DNA of 64,000 nucleotides from Clostridium thermobutyricum. GTDB lineage: Bacteria; Bacillota; Clostridia; Ch29. A program made the position numbers and the translations under genes. The notes beneath the pieces are model-generated. The model had not been told where the DNA came from and did no database searches. It saw nothing but the letters and a program-made list of their open reading frames with translations. Numbering within the stretch: the stretch's first letter is position 1; each line of letters begins with the position of its first letter. The stretch is from NCBI GenBank assembly GCA_016842005.1, contig JAENYD010000007.1, positions 1-64,000 on the forward strand, read 5' to 3'. Shown here in pieces: positions 7,923-16,773 of the stretch.

Positions 7923-9198
7923 CCCTGTTATTGCTGAGCTGTAATTGGGTAGGGTTGAACCCCTTCATCTCAAAATCGGCATAACTCTCTATACCATGTT
8001 CCTCTAAATCCAGCCCCATTAACTCCTCTCTTTCGTTCACCCTGAGACCGACTGTTGCATTGATGAACTTAAACAGTACAAAGGTTGTAGACAGAGTCCA
8101 CAGGGCTACAGCTCCCATTCCCAGGGCCTGAACCCACAGCAGTGAAGTTCCCCCGCCATACAGAAGCCCTCCATCCTGTGCAAATATCCCTACCGCAACA
8201 GTGCCGGCAGCACCACAGAGACCGTGTACCGCTACAGCGCCCACAGGGTCATCAACTTTCAAAACTTTGTCTACCAGTTCAACGCCGTATACGATAACAA
8301 ACCCGGCTATCAGGCCTATTGCTGTTGCACCCAGAGGGCTTACGGCATCTGTTCCTGCCGTAATCGCAACCAGTCCGCCCAGGGCACCGTTAAGAGTCAT
8401 ACTAACATCAGGTTTGTTGTATTTCAGCCAGGTAATGGTCATTACAGTAACTGCGGCCATTGCAGCAGCCAGATTGGTGGTTACAAATATATGGGCAATA
8501 TCTCCTGCAGCCATTCCCGAAAGGGTAGACCCGGGGTTAAACCCAAACCAGCCGAACCAGAGTATGAAAACCCCCAGTGCTCCTAAAGTCAGGCTGTGGC
8601 CGGGAATAGTATTTGACCTGCCCCATTGGGTATACTTACCGATACGGGGACCCACAATCCATGCGCCTATAAATGCCGACCATCCGCCCACCGAATGAAC
8701 AACGCTTGAACCGGCGAAATCATGAAACCCCAATTGGCTCAGCCATCCGCCTCCCCATGCCCAGTGTCCCACTACCGGGTAAATAACCGCGCTGATAAAG
8801 AAACTGTAAATGAGATAAGATAGAAACTTGGTTCTTTCAGCCATGGCTCCCGATACAATGGTGGCAGCAGTAGCGCAGAATACCGTCTGGAAGATCAAAA
8901 ACGCTTCTTTGGGAATATTCAGCCCCAAATGCTCAAAACTTCCGGATGATAACAGTGATATTTCCCCTATAAACCCTCCTTTATCAATACCAAACATAAT
9001 ACTGAATCCCAAAATCCAGAAGGTCAATGAACCTACCGAAAAATCCATCAGGTTTTTCATTATGATATTTCCTGCGTTTTTGGCCCGGGTAAATCCTGTT
9101 TCAACCATTGCAAACCCGGCCTGCATGAAAAATACCAGAGTAGTAGCCAATAAAACCCATACCGTATCAACGGCAATTCCAATACTGGTTAAATCCAT
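7918..9198 (-). CDS. amtB: Ammonium transporter AmtB
   Basis: This Amt/MEP/Rh-family channel carries ammonium across the cytoplasmic membrane. Eleven or so hydrophobic helices can be counted over about 426 residues, and the family stretches FFMQAGFAMVETGFTRAKN, WGGGWL, DFAGSSVVHSVGG and GDPVGAV-like DDPVGAVAVHGLCGA are present, including both pore histidines (in VVHSVGG and VAVHGLCG). The ATG at 9198 is chosen because AGGAG lies eight bases before it; an ATG six bases upstream is too close to that site. No PII gene is adjacent, which is unusual for amtB. The gene is divergent from glutamate synthase, so both ends of ammonium assimilation share one control region. Confidence 0.96.
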   Translation of the reverse strand: MDLTSIGIAVDTVWVLLATTLVFFMQAGFAMVETGFTRAKNAGNIIMKNLMDFSVGSLTFWILGFSIMFGIDKGGFIGEISLLSSGSFEHLGLNIPKEAFLIFQTVFCATAATIVSGAMAERTKFLSYLIYSFFISAVIYPVVGHWAWGGGWLSQLGFHDFAGSSVVHSVGGWSAFIGAWIVGPRIGKYTQWGRSNTIPGHSLTLGALGVFILWFGWFGFNPGSTLSGMAAGDIAHIFVTTNLAAAMAAVTVMTITWLKYNKPDVSMTLNGALGGLVAITAGTDAVSPLGATAIGLIAGFVIVYGVELVDKVLKVDDPVGAVAVHGLCGAAGTVAVGIFAQDGGLLYGGGTSLLWVQALGMGAVALWTLSTTFVLFKFINATVGLRVNEREELMGLDLEEHGIESYADFEMKGFNPTQLQLSNNRA

Positions 9199-9268
9199 TT
9201 CCATTTCTCCTCTCATGTTTTTAATATATTTGATATATGCAGCTGCATTAAATAAAAAAGTCCACAGC

Positions 9269-9285
9269 ATCCCCCAGGGGGAACA
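9269..9285. promoter_or_regulatory. GC-rich palindrome in the amtB leader
   Basis: CCCCCAGGGGG flanked by AACAC, about 75 nt upstream of the amtB start. A near-copy with the same AACAC flank lies upstream of the divergent glutamate synthase genes. It could be an operator or an RNA hairpin. Confidence 0.5.
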
Positions 9286-9481
9286 CTATAGACTCCTTTG
9301 CCTATGTAATATCCATATCCACTTTGGCGTACCAATTATGTTTTTTATTATATCCATACCATCTGTTCCTGTCAATACTATTTTACAAAAAATTAACACA
9401 ATAATGCAAATTGCAAAAAATATTATTATTCTTGCATATTTATAAGAGTTATTAGATAATTGCCGAAATTGCAAATCAGTA

Positions 9482-9509
9482 TTGAGTTTTGCCGATTTGC
9501 TGGTATAAT
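9482..9509 (+). promoter_or_regulatory. Promoter of the glutamate synthase operon
   Basis: TTGAGT, 16 bases, TATAAT, with TGG just before the -10 (extended -10 character). It lies about 160 nt upstream of the first gene, leaving a leader that contains the GC-rich palindrome at 9558-9575. Confidence 0.65.
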
Positions 9510-9557
9510 GTACGTTATATATATAATAAATCTATATATAAAATTCCTTCGCAATTT

Positions 9558-9575
9558 TTCCCCGGGGGGAACACA
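9558..9575. promoter_or_regulatory. GC-rich palindrome in the glutamate synthase leader
   Basis: TTCCCCGGGGGGAA followed by CACATG, about 95 nt before the start codon. It mirrors the site at 9269-9285 in position and sequence, which suggests one shared regulator or RNA element for both divergent genes. Confidence 0.5.
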
Positions 9576-9668
9576 TGTACATAATGAATGATTTGCAAAA
9601 TTAATTTCATAATTGTTTATTTTTTAGAACAATCTCATATTCCGGATGTATATAAGGAGGCCCTGACC

Positions 9669-10787
9669 ATGAAAAGAGAAGGTGAAGTAAGAATTCCCTC
9701 AGGCTGCGCCATTTGCGGCATAATGAGTAAGAGGGGCGAAGTCTTTACAGGACAGGACATTATACAGTCAATAGCTGTGATGCATGAGCGTTCCAACGGA
9801 TTGGGGGGCGGATTTGCCGCATACGGCATATACCCTCAGTTTGAGGGTTATTATGCATTACACCTGTTCTATGATGATACGGCAGCCAAAATAGATACCG
9901 AATACTTTATATATAAACACTTTAATGTGGTTGATTCGGATGAAATACCCCGCAGAAAAACTGCCGGTGTTGAAAATCCGCCCATCATATGGCGCTACTT
10001 CGTGAGCCCCAAGGCTGACAGGCTTGTATGCCTGGGCTTTGATGAAGACGAATTCGTAGTGCAGTGTGTCATGAATATCAATAAATTGTTCAAAAACGCC
10101 TTTGTCTTCTCCAGCGGTAAAAACATGGGAACATTTAAAGGTGTAGGATACCCGGAGGATATAGGCGAATTCTACAGGCTTGATGAATACAGGGGATATA
10201 TGTGGACTGCCCACGGAAGATTCCCGACTAATACCCCCGGCTGGTGGGGAGGTGCTCATCCCTTTACCCTGCTTGACTGTTCGGTGGTGCACAACGGGGA
10301 ACTGTCTTCTTACCGGACCAACAGGAGATATCTTGAAGAATTCGGTTACAACTGCACCTTGCAGACAGACACCGAGGTGGTTGCTTATCTCTTCGACCTG
10401 CTCCACAGAAGGCACAACCTGCCTCCGGAGATGGTCTGCAATATACTGGCCCCTCCTTTTTACAACCATATTGACAGGATGGAAGATGAAACGAAGGCAT
10501 TGCTGAAAAACCTTCGCGTAATTTACGGGAAAGGATTGATGAACGGTCCTTTCTCAGTCATCATCGGGTGGAAAGAAGGCATGCTGGTCCTTAACGACAG
10601 GATTAAACTCCGTTCGGTAGTGGCTGCCTCCAAAAATGACATGTTGTATGTAGCCAGCGAAGAAGCAGCCATCCGCGAAATTTGCCCTGAACCCGAAAAA
10701 ATCTGGACCCCCAGGGGGAGCGACCCTGTAATAGGGAGGCTTGAAAAGCGAGGCAGTCTCAGGGTTGGAGGTGCAGAGGCATGCTAG
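9669..10787 (+). CDS. Glutamate synthase, class II glutamine amidotransferase subunit
   Basis: This is a separate GATase II (Ntn-hydrolase) subunit of an archaeal-type glutamate synthase. It releases ammonia from glutamine for the FMN subunit. I place the start at ATG 9669, behind AAGGAGG, not at an upstream in-frame codon without a ribosome site. The N-terminus is KREGEVRIPSGCAICGIM. The catalytic cysteine is therefore internal (Cys-12 or Cys-15) and would need N-terminal processing or a different arrangement. Further GATase motifs are RFPTNTPGWWGGAHPF and VVHNGELSSY. It overlaps the next gene by seven bases, so translation is coupled. Confidence 0.9.
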   Translation: MKREGEVRIPSGCAICGIMSKRGEVFTGQDIIQSIAVMHERSNGLGGGFAAYGIYPQFEGYYALHLFYDDTAAKIDTEYFIYKHFNVVDSDEIPRRKTAGVENPPIIWRYFVSPKADRLVCLGFDEDEFVVQCVMNINKLFKNAFVFSSGKNMGTFKGVGYPEDIGEFYRLDEYRGYMWTAHGRFPTNTPGWWGGAHPFTLLDCSVVHNGELSSYRTNRRYLEEFGYNCTLQTDTEVVAYLFDLLHRRHNLPPEMVCNILAPPFYNHIDRMEDETKALLKNLRVIYGKGLMNGPFSVIIGWKEGMLVLNDRIKLRSVVAASKNDMLYVASEEAAIREICPEPEKIWTPRGSDPVIGRLEKRGSLRVGGAEAC

Positions 10788-12280
10788 CGCAACTACCGCC
10801 GGAATACATGGTGGAAAGAGAACAGGGAAAATGTATAAACTGCAGGGCCTGTATAAAGCAGTGTTCCTTCGGAGTACACCAGTTAAACAAAAACAACGAA
10901 ATAATTGTCGATGAAACAAAGTGCGTGTGCTGTCACCGTTGTGTTGAGTTCTGCCCTGTCCGGGCAATTACTATCAGAAAAAACCCTCTCGCTTTCAGGG
11001 AAAATTTCAACTGGACCGGTAAAGCAATCCGTGAGATACAGAAGCAGGCTGCCACTGGAGGGATACTGCTGTCGGGAATGGGTAACCCGGAACCTTATCC
11101 CATTTATTGGGACCGCATTGTCATTAATGCCAGCCAGGTTACAAATCCTCCCATAGACCCGCTGAGGGAACCCATGGAGTTAAAAACCTTCCTGGGGAGC
11201 AAACCCGAAAGACTGCATATGGACAAACAGGGGAATCCATTACCAGAAATCCCTCCCCAGCTGGAGCTGGAGATACCTGTAATGTTTTCAGCCATGTCCT
11301 TCGGTTCCATAAGTCTAAACGCCTGCAAAGCCATTGCGGAAGCGGCTGCCCGTCTCGGTACCTGTTACAATACCGGGGAAGGCGGTCTGCACAAACATCT
11401 GGGCAGATATGCATCAAACACTATAGTGCAGGTGGCTTCAGGCAGGTTCGGAGTGAATTCGCAGTATTTAAACAACTGCGCTGCCGTAGAAATCAAAATA
11501 GGACAGGGGGCAAAACCGGGTATCGGCGGTCATCTTCCGGGAGAGAAAGTGGACAGGGAAATCTCCAGGACAAGGATGATACCGAAGGGGAGCGATGCCC
11601 TTTCCCCCGCTCCTCACCACGACATATACTCGATAGAAGACCTGAAACAGCTTATATTTGTGCTCAGGGAAACAACCGATTATGCCAGGCCCATAATAGT
11701 CAAAGTGGCTGCCGTTCACAACATATCCGCCATTGCTTCAGGCATTGCAAGGGCTGGAGCGGACATAATCGCTATTGACGGCTTCCGGGGCGGCACCGGG
11801 GCAGCCCCCACCCGTATTCGGGATAATGTGGGCATTCCCATCGAAATGGCTGTTGCATCGGTTGATACCCGTCTTAAAGAAGAAGGCATCCGGAAGCACG
11901 TATCAATCGTTGCCGGCGGCAGTATCAGGAACAGCGCAGATATAGTAAAAGCGATCGCCCTGGGTGCTGACGCCGTATATATAGGTACCGCCGCCCTTAT
12001 TGCCCTTGGCTGCCATGTGTGTCAGAAATGCTACACCGGTAAATGCAGCTGGGGTATTGCTACTCAGGACCCCGAACTGGTAAAAAGGCTGGATCCTGAT
12101 CAGGGTGCCGGCCGGCTTGTAAATCTTGTAACCGCATGGAAACATGAAATACAGGAGATGCTCGGGGGAATGGGGATAAATTCTATAGACAGCCTTCGCG
12201 GTAACAGGGATATGCTCAAAGGCGTAGGACTGAACCAGAAAGAACTTGAAATACTGGGTATTGGCGCTGCAGGTGAATAA
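10781..12280 (+). CDS. Glutamate synthase FMN/iron-sulfur subunit
   Basis: This subunit makes glutamate from 2-oxoglutarate and ammonia on FMN. The 499-residue protein has an N-terminal ferredoxin part with two CxxCxxCxxxC clusters (from residues 20 and 49). The GltB-type FMN barrel follows, with FSAMSFGSISL, NTGEGG, KIGQGAKPGIGGHLPG, AIDGFRGGTGAAP and VAGGSIRNSADIVKA. The late cysteine set CHVCQKCYTGKC fits the 3Fe-4S site. Compared with bacterial GltB, the amidotransferase and GXGXG parts are encoded by the flanking genes. No NAD(P)H-oxidising GltD is nearby, so reduced ferredoxin is a plausible electron donor; that is inference. Confidence 0.95.
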   Translation: MLAQLPPEYMVEREQGKCINCRACIKQCSFGVHQLNKNNEIIVDETKCVCCHRCVEFCPVRAITIRKNPLAFRENFNWTGKAIREIQKQAATGGILLSGMGNPEPYPIYWDRIVINASQVTNPPIDPLREPMELKTFLGSKPERLHMDKQGNPLPEIPPQLELEIPVMFSAMSFGSISLNACKAIAEAAARLGTCYNTGEGGLHKHLGRYASNTIVQVASGRFGVNSQYLNNCAAVEIKIGQGAKPGIGGHLPGEKVDREISRTRMIPKGSDALSPAPHHDIYSIEDLKQLIFVLRETTDYARPIIVKVAAVHNISAIASGIARAGADIIAIDGFRGGTGAAPTRIRDNVGIPIEMAVASVDTRLKEEGIRKHVSIVAGGSIRNSADIVKAIALGADAVYIGTAALIALGCHVCQKCYTGKCSWGIATQDPELVKRLDPDQGAGRLVNLVTAWKHEIQEMLGGMGINSIDSLRGNRDMLKGVGLNQKELEILGIGAAGE

Positions 12281-12285
12281 GATAG

Positions 12286-12475
12286 ACTTATAAACGGGGT
12301 TTCGAGCTTGGAAACCGTTATCCAGGGGCGTAGCACCGCTTATCTTTAGTTGGGGACATGCCGATGAGGACATTACTGTCCGCAGAGGAATGCCGGGGCT
12401 TCAGCAGGTGTGTCCCCTGACCTCTGACAGGGCCGGAGTATTGGCGGCGGTAGCCATCGAATAAATAGTTCTCTA
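12286..12475 (-). repeat. Dispersed structured repeat, copy C (with nested insert)
   Basis: This is a minus-oriented copy. Read on the minus strand it runs from GATGGCTACCGCCGCCAATACT to GGATAACGG and ends near GTTTATAAG, eight bases from the stop codon of the FMN subunit. The distal hairpin has decayed. The central loop carries an extra segment of about 75-95 nt (roughly 12348-12448) that copy D also has. It separates two genes of one operon. Confidence 0.8.
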
Positions 12476-12498
12476 GTCTAAAAGGAGGAGATGATATT

Positions 12499-13236
12499 AT
12501 GACTGTTATTGATGCAAAGGGAATACTGTACAGGGAAATAAACCGCCAGGTTAAAGCCGCAGCACAAAAAAATAACTGCGAGATAACCGTTACCAATGTG
12601 AACGGGCAAAGATACATCGGTGCCGGTCTGACAGAAAAGGTCAGCATTTTCATTGAAGGGGTACCCGGTAACGACCTGGCCGCTTTTATGAAAGGCCCCA
12701 GAATAGTGGTAAGTGCCAACGGACAGGATGCCATAGCCAATACCATGAGTGACGGTGAAGTTATTGTTAACGGTCTGGCGGGCGATGCTGTGGGATATGC
12801 CATGACCGGAGGATCGGTGTATATAAAGGGAAGTGCAGGGTACAGGGCCGGGGTCAACATGAAGGAATACAGAGATAAGGTGCCCGCCCTTGTGATAGGC
12901 AATAAAGCCGGTGATTTCCTGGGGGAATACATGGCAGGAGGAATACTGATTGTTCTGGGTCTTGATGCAGAAAAGGGAGAACCTGTTGTGGGAAATTACT
13001 GCGGAACCGGGATGCACGGTGGTGTTATATATATCAGGGGTGAAGCAGAGGACCACCGGCTGGGACGGGAAGTAAGGTGCATTGACATGGAAGATAAAGA
13101 CTACAAAAAAATTGAAGGTTATATAAAGAGTTTTTGTAAATACTTTCAGAAGGACTATTCCGAGGTCCTGGCAAGACCTTTTAAAAAGCTGGTACCCTCC
13201 AGTAATAGACCATACGGTAACCTTTATGCCTATTGA
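12499..13236 (+). CDS. Glutamate synthase GXGXG subunit
   Basis: This is the C-terminal beta-helix domain of GltB as a separate protein (245 residues). The spaced glycine repeats are visible, for example GDAVGYAMTGGSVYIKG, GYRAGVNM, GGILIVLG and GTGMHGGVIYIRG. In glutamate synthases this part helps hold and shape the barrel and tunnel. AAAGGAGGAG lies upstream of the ATG at 12499. The 218-bp gap to the FMN subunit is filled by repeat copy C, so the operon may be partly uncoupled here. Confidence 0.92.
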   Translation: MTVIDAKGILYREINRQVKAAAQKNNCEITVTNVNGQRYIGAGLTEKVSIFIEGVPGNDLAAFMKGPRIVVSANGQDAIANTMSDGEVIVNGLAGDAVGYAMTGGSVYIKGSAGYRAGVNMKEYRDKVPALVIGNKAGDFLGEYMAGGILIVLGLDAEKGEPVVGNYCGTGMHGGVIYIRGEAEDHRLGREVRCIDMEDKDYKKIEGYIKSFCKYFQKDYSEVLARPFKKLVPSSNRPYGNLYAY

Positions 13237-13259
13237 AGCAAAGCATCACAACAAAGACA

Positions 13260-13323
13260 AACCGGTTCATCCGCCGGGCTGTCGCAATATCTGTATTACG
13301 GTGGATGACCCCGGTTTTTTTGT
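13260..13323 (+). terminator. Terminator of the glutamate synthase operon
   Basis: ACCGG and CATCCGCC pair with GGTGGATG and CCGGT across a 22-nt loop, then a run of seven T. Confidence 0.85.
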
Positions 13324-13371
13324 TTTATTATTCTCATGATTGGCTTATAATAAAATTTAGAGGTGACAGCA

Positions 13372-14616
13372 GTGCTGTATTACAAATATAAGGACAAGAT
13401 TCTGATCTCCCGGTTCAAGTATGCGGAACTGGACCGAATACCTGAAAATATGGCCAGAGACAGCCAGGGTATTATTTATGTGCTTAACAGGCTGGACCCG
13501 GCCAAATCCAGGAAGAGCTTCTGTATTTCCGACCCTTCCCTCATGTTTATCGACAGGGAAGACCTTCACCTGCTTAAAAAGCCTTCCGGCTCCCTCCCCC
13601 AATATCCTGAATGGCTTATGTCCCGGATAGACGCAAGGGAAGTCATGTCGGTCAATACTTTGTACCCGGGATGGCGGGAGACCCTGCACAGCGGCTTTCC
13701 TGAAAAATGGATCATTAATATCGTGGGGCTGGGAGATGTGGGAGGTACACTGACCATCGGCCTCCGGTTGCTGGGGGGAGACTGTATCTCGGGTATCGGA
13801 ATATATGCCAGGGACCGGAACAAGATAAAAAGGTGGGAATACGAGGCAAACCAAATCCTTGCTCCCTCTGGAGAATACAATTATCCTCCTGTGTACGGTG
13901 TATCCCCTGAAGATATTTTCCGCTGCGATATGCTGGTTTTCTGCGCCTCATCGGGGGTGCCCCCCATTGAAGATAAGGTGGATGATGTGAGGATGGCACA
14001 GTTTGAGCAGAATTCCCGTATATTAGCTGCGTATGCAAAAGAGGCCAGGGAAGCAAACTTCAGAGGAATATTCGCAATGGTATCCGACCCTGTTGATCTG
14101 TTGTGCAAAGCAGCATTTCTTTCGAGCAATGCCGGTGATACCGGCAAACTGGACTTTGAAGGGCTCAGCCCCGAACAGATACGGGGTTACGGCCTTGGTG
14201 TCATGCATGCCCGTGCTGTATATTATGCCGGGCAGGACCGCCGGACCATGCACTACCTGCGGGAAGGCCGGGCCTTTGGACCCCATGGCAGGGATCTGGT
14301 CATAGCAGACAGTATAAGGAATTATAATGAGAAATTATCTCTATATCTCACGGCCAAAACCATAAATGCCAACATGGAAGTCAGGGCCACAGGCTACAAA
14401 CCGTACATTGCTCCCGCCCTTTCCTCCGGGAGCCTGTCCATAATTGATACAATAAAAGGAAACTGGCACTACAGCGCCACTTTCCTGGGAGGGGTTTTCA
14501 TGGGTTCCATGAACAGACTGAACAAATCGGGTGTGGAACTTGAAAGGCTGGATATCCCTGAAGCCTTGTTTGAACGGCTGGAAAATACCTATAGAAAGCT
14601 GGGTAATACCCTATGA
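13372..14616 (+). CDS. Lactate/malate-dehydrogenase-like NAD-binding protein
   Basis: A Rossmann nucleotide-binding segment, WIINIVGLGDVGGTLTIGLRL, begins near residue 118. It is followed by regions typical of the LDH/MDH superfamily: DMLVFCASSGVPP, ILAAYAKEAREA and GIFAMVSDPVDLL, the last resembling the VTNPVD motif with Ser-Asp in place of Thr-Asn. An N-terminal part of about 115 residues is not seen in ordinary LDH or MDH. I take GTG 13372 as the start because AGAGGTG lies six bases before it; an in-frame GTG at 13363 lies inside that site. Its stop overlaps the next start (ATGA). The substrate is unknown, and the extra domain argues against plain LDH or MDH. Confidence 0.78.
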   Translation: MLYYKYKDKILISRFKYAELDRIPENMARDSQGIIYVLNRLDPAKSRKSFCISDPSLMFIDREDLHLLKKPSGSLPQYPEWLMSRIDAREVMSVNTLYPGWRETLHSGFPEKWIINIVGLGDVGGTLTIGLRLLGGDCISGIGIYARDRNKIKRWEYEANQILAPSGEYNYPPVYGVSPEDIFRCDMLVFCASSGVPPIEDKVDDVRMAQFEQNSRILAAYAKEAREANFRGIFAMVSDPVDLLCKAAFLSSNAGDTGKLDFEGLSPEQIRGYGLGVMHARAVYYAGQDRRTMHYLREGRAFGPHGRDLVIADSIRNYNEKLSLYLTAKTINANMEVRATGYKPYIAPALSSGSLSIIDTIKGNWHYSATFLGGVFMGSMNRLNKSGVELERLDIPEALFERLENTYRKLGNTL

Positions 14617-15662
14617 ATAAACTACACGTGATTATACCGGGCCGGATTTCCGGGCAACTGACAGACATGGTGGAAGCCGCAGTGGGGGATATTCCCCCGG
14701 TATTTATAACCGGCAGCCCGATCGACCAAGACCTCAGGGGTAAAAAAATCCTGTTTGCCGTGGAACTGGACCAAACAGGTTTTAACAGACCCCTGATGAA
14801 AATCTTCTCACAATTGTTCAGAAAGGGCAGGGATGCTCTTCTGGGTTCTGATGCAGCGGTTCTTGTGCACAGTTGCGGCCAGCTGTACACAAAAAGTGCG
14901 GCCCAGCATGTTGTATTCCTTGCAAATCAACTGGGCTGCCGGTTTCCTGGAAATCCGGTGGTGGAAGCCACCGGAGACCTGGACAATTTTCTCACATGGC
15001 AGAAGAAGCTGAATATGCCCATTTCGGACATATGCCTTGAACTTTGCCGGCGTCTCGGCAAAAGGCTGGAAAAAGATAACCCCCTTCCTGTTGAAAAGCC
15101 CGATATCCTGGTGCTGCACTCCAGCTCCCATCAGACCTCCAATACGCTCATGCTATGGCAGATGGTAAAGCAACATCTGTGTGACTGCAGGGTCAGGGAA
15201 CTGCATGTGGAAAACGGTACGGTGCTGGACTGCAAAGGATGCTCATACAGGACCTGCAAACACTACAGCATGCAGAAAAGCTGTTTCTACGGGGGGGTTA
15301 TGGTCAAAGAGATACTCCCCGAGATTGAAAAGGCCGATGCCATCGTATGGATCTGCCCCAATTACAACGATGCCATATCGGCCAACCTCATGGCAGTCAT
15401 AAACAGGATGACAGCTTTATACCGGCGGACAAAATTTTTTGACAAAACCCTTTTCTCGGTCATTGTATCCGGCAACTCCGGAAGTGACAGTGTTGCAAGG
15501 CAGCTCATCGGGGCACTGAATATAAACAAGAGCTTCAGGCTGCCGCCATACTTCGCCATTATGGCTACAGCCAATGACCCGGGAACCATCAGAAAGGTAC
15601 CCGGAATAGAAGAAAAGGCCATACAATTTGCCCAAAACATGATCAGGGAAATAAAGGCATAG
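14613..15662 (+). CDS. Flavodoxin-type NAD(P)H-dependent oxidoreductase with extra N-terminal region
   Basis: The C-terminal half (about 165-345) matches the flavodoxin/NADPH-dependent FMN reductase fold, with ILVLHSSSHQTSNT as phosphate-binding loop, CKGCSYRTCKH, and WICPNYNDAISANLMAVINR. Four cysteines around CKGC...TCKHYSMQKSC resemble the cysteine-rich insert of iron-sulfur flavoproteins, though spacing should be checked. The first 150 residues are not recognised. The gene overlaps the dehydrogenase-like gene by four bases, so the two proteins probably act together in one redox reaction. Confidence 0.78.
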   Translation: MNKLHVIIPGRISGQLTDMVEAAVGDIPPVFITGSPIDQDLRGKKILFAVELDQTGFNRPLMKIFSQLFRKGRDALLGSDAAVLVHSCGQLYTKSAAQHVVFLANQLGCRFPGNPVVEATGDLDNFLTWQKKLNMPISDICLELCRRLGKRLEKDNPLPVEKPDILVLHSSSHQTSNTLMLWQMVKQHLCDCRVRELHVENGTVLDCKGCSYRTCKHYSMQKSCFYGGVMVKEILPEIEKADAIVWICPNYNDAISANLMAVINRMTALYRRTKFFDKTLFSVIVSGNSGSDSVARQLIGALNINKSFRLPPYFAIMATANDPGTIRKVPGIEEKAIQFAQNMIREIKA

Positions 15663-15665
15663 TAT

Positions 15666-15750
15666 GGATTAACTGACCCCACTTATATCCCGCCCTCTTA
15701 GACGGGAAATAAGGGACCCCCGGATAACGGATTCAGTTTTCTATATGCCC
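15666..15750 (+). repeat. Dispersed structured repeat, copy E (degenerate)
   Basis: It keeps ACTTATATCCCGCCCTCTTA, GACGGGAAATAAGGG and CCCCGGATAACGGATTC, but the distal hairpin is lost. The stop codon of the CapA-like gene on the opposite strand lies inside it. Confidence 0.65.
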
Positions 15751-16755
15751 TATTCCTCCCGTTACCGAAATATCCGTATTCATCCCTTCGGAATACAACT
15801 TCAGTCTGGACAGTATGTACTCCGCATCACTGCCCTTTACTGGCCGGGGCTGGCAGTCAATAACCCTGACAGGAATGATACGCGCCTTTTTCCACTGGTC
15901 ATCCTCTATTCTTATATCCAGCATAATTGATTCATCGGTTCCTTCCTGTATCTGTCTGTCGAACACAAAGTTGCCAAGGCTGTAGAAAATCAGCCGGTCT
16001 TTATACCTTTCTACCCCCTGCAGTACATGGGGATGATGTCCTATAACCAGGTCAGCCCCGCTGTCAATCGCAGTATGGGCCAGTTTTTTCTGTGAATCTT
16101 CTGGATAAAAATCAAACTCATTGCCCCAGTGGAAGGAAACCACAAGAAAATTACACTGCTCCCCGGCAGCAGATATCTCTGTTTCCAGGGTCTCATAATC
16201 AATACGGGCTGTATCAGGCCTGCTGGCAAAACTTATATAGCCCTCGGGAGGAAAGACCGAATACCCCAGGAAACCGATAACGCAGCCCCTTTTTTCGATA
16301 AATACGGGCTTACGGGCTTCCTGTCTGTCAGTCCCTCCTCCCGGGGTGTAAATGCCCAGGTCAGTCAAACCCGTTATTGTGTCCGCAATCCCTTCATACC
16401 CGTAATCCATGGCATGGTTGTTGGCAAGGTTTAGAACATCAAAACCTGCCCTTTTCAGGGCCGAACCGTTCTCCACATCCCCTCTGAAAATTATCTTCCG
16501 ATCTTTAAGAACGGGAGTGCCCCTGTGGGTTAAAGGACACTCCAGATTTGCATAGGCAATATCAGCCCTACTAATAATATCTTTTGCCTTTTGGTAAGGA
16601 TAGTCGTAACCCTGTTTGTCCAGTTCTGTTCTTACACCCCTGTCAAGAAGGATATCACCGGCAAAACACAGGCTTACTTTACTGCTACACCCGGCGGATG
16701 CGAGCAGAACAATTATTGTAGCAGTGATACTTATTACATTATAAATTTTTCTCAT
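15733..16755 (-). CDS. CapA-family (poly-gamma-glutamate type) lipoprotein, metallophosphatase fold
   Basis: The protein has a lipoprotein signal (hydrophobic stretch ending LLASAGC, near residues 14-22), so it is exported and lipid-anchored. The mature part carries CapA-family motifs: LCFAGDILLDRG, ADIAYANLECPLT, VLNLANNHAMDYG, VVSFHWGNEF and ADLVIGHHPHVLQG. These are the metal-ligand positions of a calcineurin-like fold. Relatives take part in poly-gamma-glutamate capsule synthesis, but no capB or capC is nearby, so that role is not shown. I place the start at ATG 16755, with AGGTGAT upstream. It is the last gene of a minus-strand group with DUF3160 and FG-GAP-like proteins. Confidence 0.9.
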   Translation of the reverse strand: MRKIYNVISITATIIVLLASAGCSSKVSLCFAGDILLDRGVRTELDKQGYDYPYQKAKDIISRADIAYANLECPLTHRGTPVLKDRKIIFRGDVENGSALKRAGFDVLNLANNHAMDYGYEGIADTITGLTDLGIYTPGGGTDRQEARKPVFIEKRGCVIGFLGYSVFPPEGYISFASRPDTARIDYETLETEISAAGEQCNFLVVSFHWGNEFDFYPEDSQKKLAHTAIDSGADLVIGHHPHVLQGVERYKDRLIFYSLGNFVFDRQIQEGTDESIMLDIRIEDDQWKKARIIPVRVIDCQPRPVKGSDAEYILSRLKLYSEGMNTDISVTGGIGHIEN

Positions 16756-16773
16756 AGATATCACCTGTATCCA

